Assembly: GCA_043812795.1 (NCBI GenBank)
Contig: JBDRLU010000069.1
Coordinates: 45,045 to 109,044, forward strand
Length of the DNA stretch: 64,000 nucleotides
Direction of reading: 5' to 3'
From: JBDRLU01 sp043812795
GTDB lineage: Bacteria; Chloroflexota; Dehalococcoidia; Dehalococcoidales; UBA2162
The notes under the pieces are model-generated. The model was not told where the DNA came from, did no database searches, and saw only the letters and a list, made by a program, of their open reading frames with translations. Below, piece after piece: positions 26,717 to 34,718 of this stretch. Position 1 is the first letter of the stretch, and the number at the start of each line of letters is the position of its first letter. The position numbers and the translations under genes are program-made.

Positions 26717-27466
26717 GTGACGAGTAATGTAACGAGCCTTCGGCGCCAGCTTAAGGAAGAAGCACTGGCGATGGGGGCAGCTTATTTCGGGGTAGCTAAT
26801 CTGGCGTTTGCCCATCAGGGGAAAATAACTTACTTCGAGCAGACCCTTGTTGCCGAATATTCGCAGGCTGTCTCAATCGGCGTCCCATTGGACACAGCCA
26901 TCGTTGACGGTATTAGCGATACATCCGGCCGTATCGCCCACCGCGATTACTGGCACCACGTTTATCAGGTGATAAGCCCTTTTATCGACCGGATAACGGC
27001 CCGTCTCTGTCCCATCCTCAAAGACAAAGGGTATTCGGCCATGCCCATTGCTGCTACCAAAACTCTGGACTATGAGAATCACTACGGCCTCTTCTCGCAC
27101 AAGATGGCAGCCAATCTGGCCGGGCTTGGCTGGATTGGCAAGAGCTGTATGCTCATCACTCCCGACCGGGGGCCGAGGGTGAGGTGGGGCACTATCCTCA
27201 CCAACGTTCCTCTTGAACCGGGTAATATGATAAAAGCCAGGTGTGGCAGGTGTACTCGGTGTGTCGAAGCCTGCCCGGCCGGAGCTTTCCGCGGCAAAGA
27301 CTTTGACCCATCGCAGCCGAGAGAAATGAGAATGATGGCAGAAAAATGCAGCGACTTTCTGGTGGAGAATATCAGGATGGTGGGTTTTGCTGTCTGCGGC
27401 CGGTGCGTTTATATCTGTCCCTGGGGACAAAAGGCCAGCAAACAGCGTATATTAAATAACCGCTAA
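26717..27466 (+). CDS. QueG-like double 4Fe-4S protein
   Basis: This 249-residue protein is related to epoxyqueuosine reductase (QueG), a cobalamin/Fe-S enzyme, and more distantly to reductive dehalogenases. LAGLGWIGKSCMLI is the QueG core motif. Two ferredoxin-type clusters follow: CGRCTRCVEACP and, about 50 residues later, a lone Cys then CGRCVYICPWG. The C-terminal HEAT-like tRNA-binding part of QueG is absent, so true QueG activity is doubtful. It starts with GTG at 26717 and no Shine-Dalgarno is visible. TATAAT at 26704-26709 lies right before it, so the mRNA may be leaderless. Confidence 0.8.
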   Translation: MTSNVTSLRRQLKEEALAMGAAYFGVANLAFAHQGKITYFEQTLVAEYSQAVSIGVPLDTAIVDGISDTSGRIAHRDYWHHVYQVISPFIDRITARLCPILKDKGYSAMPIAATKTLDYENHYGLFSHKMAANLAGLGWIGKSCMLITPDRGPRVRWGTILTNVPLEPGNMIKARCGRCTRCVEACPAGAFRGKDFDPSQPREMRMMAEKCSDFLVENIRMVGFAVCGRCVYICPWGQKASKQRILNNR

Positions 27467-27476
27467 GCACGTTTTT

Positions 27477-27506
27477 TTGACACATCAGCCACTCACCGCA
27501 TATAAT
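27477..27506 (+). promoter_or_regulatory. Consensus promoter for tRNA-Gln
   Basis: A perfect TTGACA (27477-27482) and a perfect TATAAT (27501-27506) are separated by 18 bases, just before the tRNA at 27517. Confidence 0.82.
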
Positions 27507-27516
27507 TCTTATGCGT

Positions 27517-27590
27517 TGGGGATTAGTCTAGCGGTAGGACACCTGACTCTGGATCAGGCAGGCCAGGTTCGAATCCTGGATCCCCAGCCA
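27517..27590 (+). tRNA. tRNA-Gln (anticodon CUG), CCA encoded
   Basis: The acceptor stem pairs TGGGGAT with ATCCCCA, a typical tRNA-Gln end, and is followed by discriminator G and an encoded CCA. The anticodon stem CCTGA/TCAGG has loop CTCTGGA, giving CUG. The T arm reads GGTTCGAATCC. A weak hairpin terminator follows. Confidence 0.94.
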
Positions 27591-27593
27591 AGC

Positions 27594-27612
27594 GAGGTAA
27601 TATCATTACCTC
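27594..27612 (+). terminator. Hairpin after tRNA-Gln
   Basis: GAGGTAAT (27594-27601) pairs with ATTACCTC (27605-27612) around a three-base loop, followed by ATTTTAG. The T run is short, so termination may be partial. Confidence 0.55.
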
Positions 27613-27801
27613 ATTTTAGCCTTAAGGTATCCAATCTATTCTTTTAGTCTGATTTCAAATTGGGTAATAATGTTACCCTGAAAGTCACGATTCAGAATCT
27701 AGCTATTTACGCCGATTGCCTTTAAAATTTAATAGATTTCATCTTCAGGTTGATTGCAAAGTCATTTGCCTTTATGATTATAACGAACATAGAGGCCGAT
27801 A

Positions 27802-28218
27802 ATGATAAGGATTGAAAACTTCCTAACCTCCAAAATTTTTCGAACAACTTTAATCCTTGGTGTATTCTTGATTGTATTCGAGCTACTTACTGCTATGATT
27901 AGCCATGGCTTTCCACGAGACATGATTTACTGGGTAGCAAATGCCTTTCAGGTTACTATAGCATTCTTCACCTACAAAACTTTCAAACGTGCAATCATTC
28001 AAATGGAGCATATTGAGAAGGTTTGGAGTTGGAGCGCATGGAATCGTTGGCTTACACTGTCTCTTCTTTTAGAAATAGTCGGAATAGGTGGCCCTTGGGT
28101 AATGTACTATTCCGGTATTGAGGTTTTAAGGCGTGCTTCAGCAAGTTGGTCTTTTTTCTTGATAGCATATTTTGCCTTTTTTATTTACCTGAGTTTTCGC
28201 TACCAAAGAGTACGGTAG
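27802..28218 (+). CDS. Four-span membrane protein of unknown function
   Basis: This 138-residue protein has about four hydrophobic segments (residues about 13-33, 43-58, 78-98 and 112-130) joined by short polar loops. No catalytic or binding motif is seen. It opens MIRIENFLTSKIFRTTLILG. The upstream signal before the ATG is weak (GAGGCC). It is a single gene between tRNA-Gln and a gene-poor stretch; its more AT-rich codons differ from the neighbours and may mean recent transfer. Confidence 0.55.
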   Translation: MIRIENFLTSKIFRTTLILGVFLIVFELLTAMISHGFPRDMIYWVANAFQVTIAFFTYKTFKRAIIQMEHIEKVWSWSAWNRWLTLSLLLEIVGIGGPWVMYYSGIEVLRRASASWSFFLIAYFAFFIYLSFRYQRVR

Positions 28219-28729
28219 GAACAATCTGTCGTCGTACACTAATTGTACGCACAGTCCGAGTATGATAGACTTATGCTGCTGGTCGCGGATAGGAAACGAC
28301 TAATTCCTGTATCATAGGAATAAGCTGCTTTTTCTCGAATGAAAGTTCGGGGACTGTCCAGAATGGCCAGCCAAGCTAATGTACTTTATCACTTCTTTCC
28401 CCTTCGGCTTCACCTCTACATCAAATGTGCCGGCAATCTCATTTACTTCCATCTGGATACCGACGTAAGTCGGTATAGAAGCTTCCCATTTTAACCTGGT
28501 GTTCATGTTTTGTTAATGGCCAGTTCATGTTAGAATGCTAGGCTAGGTGAATGAGCGCTAGGACGTTCCAGGTTAACAGGCTCGACGACTTATCTGAAAT
28601 GTAATAATTCTGGATGATTTTGGTGCTTAATTTTATAATTATTTTATAGGCCGTACCATAGCATCGGCCTTGGATAGTTTTTATGATGAAGAATGGTTGC
28701 ATTTATCCGAAGGAGGCTGTAAAGGTCCT
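28219..28729. other. Intergenic stretch with one doubtful small frame
   Basis: A 64-codon minus-strand frame (28312-28506, opening MNTRLKWEASIPTYVG) has no ribosome-binding site and no recognised family; it may be a decayed fragment. A TATAAT at 28634-28639 could be part of the efflux-operon promoter, but no convincing -35 accompanies it. Confidence 0.35.
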
Positions 28730-30337
28730 ATGAAAAAATATGGCCTGGCGATAACAATACTGATGATTATCCTGCTCGTAACCTTACCCCTGATTAGCTG
28801 TAAGAAATCGACTTCAACGGCGGCCAGTACCCAGACCACAACGGTCAAACGGGGAGACATAACTATAGATGTTACCGGTACCGGCAACTTAGCCTTATCC
28901 CATACCGAGGACCTTGCTTTTGAAATGGCCGGGACGGTGACCGACGTCCTCGTTCAGGCAGGAGATTCGGTTGAGACCGGGCAGGAGCTGGCCAAGCTGG
29001 ATACATCGGACTGGGATACACAGCTAAAAACTCTGGAAAGACAGTTGATAACGGCCCAGCGTAGCTTGAATTCCAAAACGAATGCCGTGGCCGCGGCCCA
29101 GCGGAATATTACAACTAAAGAACTGGCTTTACGCTCGGCTCAGTTCAACCTGCAAAGCGCCCAGGACGATATCAATCAGATACCGATAGTGAAGGCGGCC
29201 AACGATGCCGTCGAGAATGCTAAATTTCAGTTACAGTACATTCAGATGGTGAATGCCGGGACGTGGGGAGCGGCACCACCCCCGGGCGGTCCCAGTTTCT
29301 TCGATGAGACTGCAGCCCAACTACAACTAACCCAGGCTGAGCAGAACCTGAAAGATATTTTGAACGGCATGGGCCAACAGGTAAGCAGTGACGTGGCTTT
29401 GCAAATCGCCCAGATGCAGCTTCAGGCCGACCAGAGCCAGGCGTCCTTGGTTACGGCTCAGGTGGCGCTTGACGATGCCAGAGCCGCCGTGGCCGATGTG
29501 GAACTGGACCAGGAACTAGCCCAGCAGGACTTGGCCGATGCCCAGGAAGCACTAGACGAAGCCAAAGCCGCCAGCCCGGTCGTTAAAGCGACCTTCGGTG
29601 GTTTTGTGACCAAGGTTAATGTGAAGGGCGGCGATGAGATAAAAAAGGGGACGGTCGCCGTGCAAATCGCCGACCCGACCAAATTCGAAGCTAATATTCT
29701 GGTCAGCGAACGGGATATTTTCTCCGTCCAGACCGGTGGTAGTGCGACAGTACAGGCGGATGCACTCTCCGGCCTTATTTTCCCGGCTACAGTCAGTTCG
29801 GTGGCACCGACGGCTACCATCCAGTCCGGTGTGGTCAACTATGCCGTGACGGTTGAGGTACAGCCGCTCTCTTTTGGCTCGGGTAATCAAACGGGGCAAA
29901 GTTCAGCTAACCTGACCAGGCCTGGCTCAGGTGATCAACCCGGACAGAGTTCGACGAATCAAACCGGACTAAGTCAGGGATTCCAGTCGTTGTTCGGTGG
30001 GCAAGCTACGCCGACCACCACGCCGGCGGTCCAGCTCAGGCAAGGCTTATCCGTTACCGTTAATATACTCGTATTGCAGAAAACCGATATACTCCTGGTG
30101 CCTAATCGGGCGATAACACGGCAGGGCCGTAACACTGTGGTGCAGGTGCTGAGGAACGGGGTCCAGGAGACACAGATAATAGAGACCGGTGTCAGCGACC
30201 TTTCCAATACCGAAGTAACCAGCGGTCTAAGTGAAGGTGAAGAGATAGTACTGCCGCAGGTGACCACAACCACCAGTACCACGCAACAGCAAGGCGGCGG
30301 AACATTCAGACTACCGGTGGGGGGATTCGGCAGATGA
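28730..30337 (+). CDS. Efflux periplasmic-adaptor-like (HlyD/MacA) lipoprotein
   Basis: This 535-residue adaptor belongs to the MacA/HlyD membrane-fusion family. A lipoprotein signal peptide ends at LISC-K (lipobox). A biotinyl-lipoyl half-domain (GTVTDVLVQAGDSVETGQEL) follows, then a long coiled coil of Ala/Gln/Asp heptads (about residues 100-280), the second lipoyl half (KATFGGFVTKVNVKGGDEI) and a beta-barrel. A Gly/Gln/Ser/Thr-rich insert with a tandem repeat lies near residue 383-412. The ATG at 28730 is chosen because the signal peptide begins there. It is coupled by an ATGA overlap to the ATPase. Confidence 0.85.
   Translation: MKKYGLAITILMIILLVTLPLISCKKSTSTAASTQTTTVKRGDITIDVTGTGNLALSHTEDLAFEMAGTVTDVLVQAGDSVETGQELAKLDTSDWDTQLKTLERQLITAQRSLNSKTNAVAAAQRNITTKELALRSAQFNLQSAQDDINQIPIVKAANDAVENAKFQLQYIQMVNAGTWGAAPPPGGPSFFDETAAQLQLTQAEQNLKDILNGMGQQVSSDVALQIAQMQLQADQSQASLVTAQVALDDARAAVADVELDQELAQQDLADAQEALDEAKAASPVVKATFGGFVTKVNVKGGDEIKKGTVAVQIADPTKFEANILVSERDIFSVQTGGSATVQADALSGLIFPATVSSVAPTATIQSGVVNYAVTVEVQPLSFGSGNQTGQSSANLTRPGSGDQPGQSSTNQTGLSQGFQSLFGGQATPTTTPAVQLRQGLSVTVNILVLQKTDILLVPNRAITRQGRNTVVQVLRNGVQETQIIETGVSDLSNTEVTSGLSEGEEIVLPQVTTTTSTTQQQGGGTFRLPVGGFGR
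29876..29965 (+). repeat. Imperfect 42-base tandem duplication inside the adaptor gene
   Basis: Two 42-base units (29876-29917 and 29924-29965), six bases apart, encode GSGNQTGQSSANLT and GSGDQPGQSSTNQT. The units differ at many third positions, so the duplication is old. It forms a flexible, low-complexity insert in the beta-barrel part. Confidence 0.75.
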
Positions 30338-31002
30338 TTCGTCTGCAGGATATCACCAAAGTCTATCCCATGGGTAAGCGAGAACTTACTGTTCTGAAGG
30401 GAGTAACCCTGGATATCGAAAAAGGCGAACTGGTGGCGCTGATGGGTCCTTCGGGCTCGGGAAAGACGACGCTGCTTAATCTTATCGGCTGCCTGGATAG
30501 GCCAACATCGGGGAGCTACTTTTTTGAGGATAAAGAAGTCAGCCGTCTCGGCGGTAGCGAACTCGCCCGCATCAGGGGACAGAGAATCGGCTTTGTCTTC
30601 CAGACTTTTAATCTATTGTCACGGCTCACGGCACTATCTAACGTGGAACTGGGCATGACTTACGCCGGCGGCGTTGACCGGCAACGTGCTATCGAGGCGT
30701 TGAATAAAGTCGGCCTCGGTGACCGGGTCAATCACCGTCCCATCGAGCTTTCCGGCGGCGAACAGCAACGCGTGGCAATTGCCCGCGCTCTGGTCAAGAA
30801 TCCCTCCGTCATTCTGGCCGATGAACCTCCCGGTCAGCTGGACAGTCGTTCCGGTCAGGAAATAATTTCCCTGCTGGCTTCTCTACATGCCGAGCGGGGA
30901 ATAACTTTACTGATGGTAACTCATGATTCGAGTATTGCCGAACACTGCCAGCGTATCATTCGTATCAGTGATGGCCAGCTTGTGGGCGAGGAAACAATAT
31001 GA
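30334..31002 (+). CDS. MacB/LolD-type ABC transporter ATPase
   Basis: This 222-residue ABC ATPase has Walker A GPSGSGKTT (about residue 38), the Q-loop FVFQTFNLL, the signature LSGGEQQRVAIARAL, Walker B with VILADEP and the H-loop MVTHD. The D-loop region reads PPGQLD instead of the usual PTGNLD. It is overlapped by ATGA at both ends, linking adaptor, ATPase and permease in one operon. It likely powers MacB-like export of a peptide, lipid or drug across or from the membrane. Confidence 0.92.
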   Translation: MIRLQDITKVYPMGKRELTVLKGVTLDIEKGELVALMGPSGSGKTTLLNLIGCLDRPTSGSYFFEDKEVSRLGGSELARIRGQRIGFVFQTFNLLSRLTALSNVELGMTYAGGVDRQRAIEALNKVGLGDRVNHRPIELSGGEQQRVAIARALVKNPSVILADEPPGQLDSRSGQEIISLLASLHAERGITLLMVTHDSSIAEHCQRIIRISDGQLVGEETI

Positions 31003-32234
31003 AAAAGTTCTTACAGCCACTATCTACAGCTTGGATGAGTGTGACGACGCATAAACTACGCAGCTTTTTAACTGTCTTAGGCGTGGTCATCGGCGTGGCG
31101 GCGGTCATTACTTTAATGTCTATCGGCCGGGGCACGCAAGAAACCATCCTTTCCCGGCTAAGTGGCCTGGGGTCGAACTTGATTTTCGTTCAACCGGGGG
31201 CGACAACACAGGGAGGGGTGAGGGGGGCTTCCGGCTCGGCTTCCACCCTTACTCTTGAAGATGCTCTGGCCATTGCCGATGAAGTCCCCTATGTGGTTGC
31301 GGCCGCCCCGTCCAGTACGTCCGGACTTCAGGTAATTGCCGGAGGCCAGAATATGTTCGTCCGGGTTACCGGCGTAACCCCTGATTATCAGCAGGTATAT
31401 AATTTACAGGTTGCCGATGGCGACTTTATTTCGCAGTACATCTACGACCGGTCGATGAAAGTGGCCGTACTGGGCTCCAACGTCGCCGAGACCCTTTTCG
31501 GCACCGATGAGCCGGTGGGACAGACTATCAGGGCCGGTAATAACATTCTACAGGTTATCGGGGTCTTGCAAAGCCAGGGGGCCTCGATGCTTGGCTCGGC
31601 CGATGATACGATTCTTATACCATTATCGGCACTACAGATTATCGCGGCCAGACAGACCACAACCAGCGGCGGACATGTAGTGAGTACAATCGCTGTTGCC
31701 GCCGATAGCCAGGACCATGTCAAAGATGTGATGGATGGCATCACCTTTTTGCTGCAGAATCGGCACCAGATTGCCCTGGGGGCCGATAATGACTTCTCGG
31801 TCACATCGTTGGAAGACCTGGCTGATACTATCTCTTCGGCTATGAGCAGCGTGACCATGCTGCTGGCAGCTATCGCCGGTATTTCCCTGCTGGTCGGAGG
31901 CATCGGCGTGATGAACATCATGCTGGTATCGGTCCTGGAAAGGACGAGAGAGATTGGTATCCGTAAAGCGCTGGGCGCCCGTGACCGGGATATCTGGGTC
32001 CAGTTCCTTATCGAGGCCGCCTTCCTCACGTTTACAGGGGGTGTCATCGGCGTTACTATCGGCTGGGGGGCTGCCTACCTCGTTACCCGTTTCGGGGCAA
32101 TAACGACGCTGGTCTCGGCCGATATCGTTATTCTGGCGGTCGCTGTCTCGGTAGGTATCGGTTTGTTCTTCGGCTTTTATCCGGCGTGGAACGCCTCCCG
32201 GCTTAATCCGATTGAAGCACTGCGGTCGGAATAG
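30999..32234 (+). CDS. MacB/FtsX-type ABC transporter permease
   Basis: This 411-residue permease has one N-terminal transmembrane helix (LRSFLTVLGVVIGVAAVITL), a long extracellular domain (about 45-275), then three helices near the C-terminus, including GGIGVMNIMLVSVLERTREI and KALGARDRDIWVQFLIEA, the typical MacB/FtsX motif. It ends ASRLNPIEALRSE, the family ending. The start overlaps the ATPase stop by ATGA. Together with the adaptor it should form a complete three-part mechanotransmission exporter. Confidence 0.92.
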   Translation: MKKFLQPLSTAWMSVTTHKLRSFLTVLGVVIGVAAVITLMSIGRGTQETILSRLSGLGSNLIFVQPGATTQGGVRGASGSASTLTLEDALAIADEVPYVVAAAPSSTSGLQVIAGGQNMFVRVTGVTPDYQQVYNLQVADGDFISQYIYDRSMKVAVLGSNVAETLFGTDEPVGQTIRAGNNILQVIGVLQSQGASMLGSADDTILIPLSALQIIAARQTTTSGGHVVSTIAVAADSQDHVKDVMDGITFLLQNRHQIALGADNDFSVTSLEDLADTISSAMSSVTMLLAAIAGISLLVGGIGVMNIMLVSVLERTREIGIRKALGARDRDIWVQFLIEAAFLTFTGGVIGVTIGWGAAYLVTRFGAITTLVSADIVILAVAVSVGIGLFFGFYPAWNASRLNPIEALRSE

Positions 32235-32290
32235 AAATAATATTGAAGAAGCTGCTTAGTATCTGATTCGGTTGCCTTCTTCTATTGCAT

Positions 32291-32647
32291 TCATAAATAT
32301 TTGGGAAAGCCAACACTGATCAATGTCCTAATGGCGCCGATGACCGCAGCTGGTGCCATTAATCGGGCAAGATACTGAACAATTTCGTTAACATGAGTAC
32401 CCAGCCCACTCACCAATTGATTAAGGGGTTCGAAACCAGCGGTGCCAACTACAATGAGGGCTATAGCTGCCACTGACAACGGAACAAAATCTCTAGCAGT
32501 GATATTAAGAACGCCGACAATGATACCTAAGACTGCGAGTGCTAGAACGATTGTGGCACTACTCGGGGCAGCCAATCCGGCGACAATAGCGAGTATCAGC
32601 CCCACGGTAAAGGCCAAAAAGCCGATTAATTGTATAATCCTTCTCAT
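32291..32647 (-). CDS. Small membrane protein with four hydrophobic segments
   Basis: This 118-residue protein is Ala/Val/Ile-rich, with hydrophobic segments at about residues 5-25, 30-48, 55-70 and 92-110. No known motif is present. GAGGAGG lies 11 bases before the ATG. It is downstream of, and on the same strand as, the glucan operon (48 bases after glgB), so it may be its last gene, though nothing links it to glucan metabolism. Confidence 0.55.
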   Translation of the reverse strand: MRRIIQLIGFLAFTVGLILAIVAGLAAPSSATIVLALAVLGIIVGVLNITARDFVPLSVAAIALIVVGTAGFEPLNQLVSGLGTHVNEIVQYLARLMAPAAVIGAIRTLISVGFPKYL

Positions 32648-32694
32648 TTACAAATAACCTCCTCTTTCAGTTCGATGTTAGCGGTTCGCTAACT

Positions 32695-34629
32695 TCACCT
32701 CGGGCTCCCGAAGAAAACCACCGCTAGCGGGGGCAGGGTGAAGGTTATGGAACAGGGGCGGCCCTGGAAGGGAATCGGTGCTGCTTCCACGCCGCCAAAG
32801 TTACCGTGACCACTGCCTCCGTATTCCTTGGCATCGCTATTAAGTAGTTCTTTCCAGAATCCTGAACGCGGTACACCTATACGATAGTTCAGGCGAGGTA
32901 CCGACGTGAAATTAGCCACTAAAAGCACACTATCGTTATTGACTCGTCCCTTTCTAACAAAGCTGACCACGCTTTGCTCGATATCTTTGCAGTCAATCCA
33001 CTCAAATCCGGATGGAGTATAGTCCTGTTGGTAAAGAGCCGGCTGGCTCCGGTAGAAGCGGTTCAGGTCTTCAACCCAGAGCTTGAGTGCCGTGTGCGGC
33101 GGGTAATTTAAGAGGTGCCAGTCCAAGCTACCATCATGCTCCCACTCCCCCCACTGACCGAACTCACCTCCCATGAAAAGCAGCTTTTTCCCAGGTTGAG
33201 CATACATATAGCCTAGGAGTAACCTCAAGTTGGCAAACTTCTGCCAATCATCCCCGGGCATCTTACCAAGAAGTGAACTCTTACCATAGACAACTTCATC
33301 ATGAGAAAGGGGAAGAATAAAGTTTTCAAAAAAGGCATATATTAGCCGAAAGGTGAGATTATTGTGATGGTACTTACGGTAGATAGGGTCCATAGTCATG
33401 TATTCCAGCGTATCATGCATCCAGCCCATATCCCACTTGAGTCCGAAGCCTAACCCTCCAATGTACACTGGCCGGGATACCATCGGCCAGGCAGTGGATT
33501 CCTCGGCAATGGTCTGAACCCCAGGATTTTCCTGATAGACCGCTTCATTGAGGTGGCGTAGAAAGGCGATGGCCTCCAGATTTTCACGACCCCCATACTT
33601 ATTGGGTATCCACTCACCTGCCTTGCGTCCGTAGTCCAGATAAAGCATGGAGGCAACGGCGTCCACACGTAGTCCGTCAACGTGGTGTTTGTCCAGCCAG
33701 AAAAGGGCACTACTGAGCAGGAAGCTCCTGACCTCGTTGCGGCTGTAATTAAAGATAAAAGTATTCCAGTCAGGATGGATCCCCTGCTTCGGGTCCTCGT
33801 GTTCGTAGAGATGTGTACCATCAAAATAACTCAGTCCATGTTCATCGTTCGGGAAATGGGAAGGCACCCAGTCGAGGATGACACCTATATCATGCTGGTG
33901 TAGATAGTCAATAAGGTACATGAAATCCTGCGGGGTACCATAACGGCTCGTGGGAGCAAAATAGCCAGTAGTCTGGTAGCCCCATGACCCGTAGAACGGG
34001 TGCTCCATGACCGGCAAAAACTCAACATGTGTGAAACCCATTTGCTGTAAATACTCAGCAAGAAGAGGAGCCAACTCCCGGTAGGTGAGATGGCGGTTCT
34101 GCTCTTCAGGCACGCGCCGCCAGGAACCGATGTGTACCTCATAAATGGAAATAGGAGTATCCAGCGCGTTTCGTTCCTGCCTTTTCTGCATCCACGACTG
34201 GTCTCCCCAGTCATAATCTAAGTCCCAGACAACCGAGGCTGTTTTCGGTGGTATCTCATCATAGAATGCCAGTGGGTCAGCTTTGTCTACTTGGTAACCA
34301 TGATGATGGGAAACAATGTGGTACTTGTAGAGGGCACCCTTACTTACATTTGGAATTAAGCCTTCCCAGATGCCAGATTGTCCCTTGGGACGCAGTGGAT
34401 GGCTCGACTTATTCCAACCATTGAATTCTCCAGTGACGAATACTTGCTTAGCATTGGGTGCCCAAACGGCAAAATGGGTTCCTGCAACTCCGTCTACAAT
34501 GGTAGGGTGGGCTCCCAACTTTTCATAGAGCCGATAATGAGAGCCCTCATTGAAGAGGTATAGGTCATTATCGGTCAATTTGCTCACATCGTATTTAACT
34601 GCTGCCTTTCTATCTTTCCTCTGTTCCAT
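32695..34629 (-). CDS. glgB: 1,4-alpha-glucan branching enzyme
   Basis: GlgB cuts alpha-1,4 chains and reattaches them as alpha-1,6 branches. The 644-residue protein has the CBM48 domain (THFAVWAPNAKQVFVTGEFN, about 40-130), then a GH13 barrel with VDGLRVDAVASMLYLDYG (Asp nucleophile), AEESTAWP (acid Glu) and LPLSHDEVVYGK (third acidic residue), and a C-terminal all-beta domain. The ATG at 34629 is favoured; it lies eight bases after GGGGGTGA. An upstream in-frame GTG at 34641 is the alternative. It is the last enzyme of the glgE-treS/mak-glgB cluster and would act on GlgE's linear product. Confidence 0.95.
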   Translation of the reverse strand: MEQRKDRKAAVKYDVSKLTDNDLYLFNEGSHYRLYEKLGAHPTIVDGVAGTHFAVWAPNAKQVFVTGEFNGWNKSSHPLRPKGQSGIWEGLIPNVSKGALYKYHIVSHHHGYQVDKADPLAFYDEIPPKTASVVWDLDYDWGDQSWMQKRQERNALDTPISIYEVHIGSWRRVPEEQNRHLTYRELAPLLAEYLQQMGFTHVEFLPVMEHPFYGSWGYQTTGYFAPTSRYGTPQDFMYLIDYLHQHDIGVILDWVPSHFPNDEHGLSYFDGTHLYEHEDPKQGIHPDWNTFIFNYSRNEVRSFLLSSALFWLDKHHVDGLRVDAVASMLYLDYGRKAGEWIPNKYGGRENLEAIAFLRHLNEAVYQENPGVQTIAEESTAWPMVSRPVYIGGLGFGLKWDMGWMHDTLEYMTMDPIYRKYHHNNLTFRLIYAFFENFILPLSHDEVVYGKSSLLGKMPGDDWQKFANLRLLLGYMYAQPGKKLLFMGGEFGQWGEWEHDGSLDWHLLNYPPHTALKLWVEDLNRFYRSQPALYQQDYTPSGFEWIDCKDIEQSVVSFVRKGRVNNDSVLLVANFTSVPRLNYRIGVPRSGFWKELLNSDAKEYGGSGHGNFGGVEAAPIPFQGRPCSITFTLPPLAVVFFGSPR

Positions 34630-34718
34630 CCTAGACTTCACCCCCTTTGTAATTTGGGATTAATTCCAAACGAACTAATGACCTTAGTCGACTCAAATAA
34701 TCGCTCCAGGCTTGTTGC

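Noticed and set aside
26717..27590. Functional link between the QueG-like gene and tRNA-Gln
   Set aside because: Queuosine is placed in Tyr, His, Asn and Asp tRNAs, not Gln, and the tRNA has its own consensus promoter.
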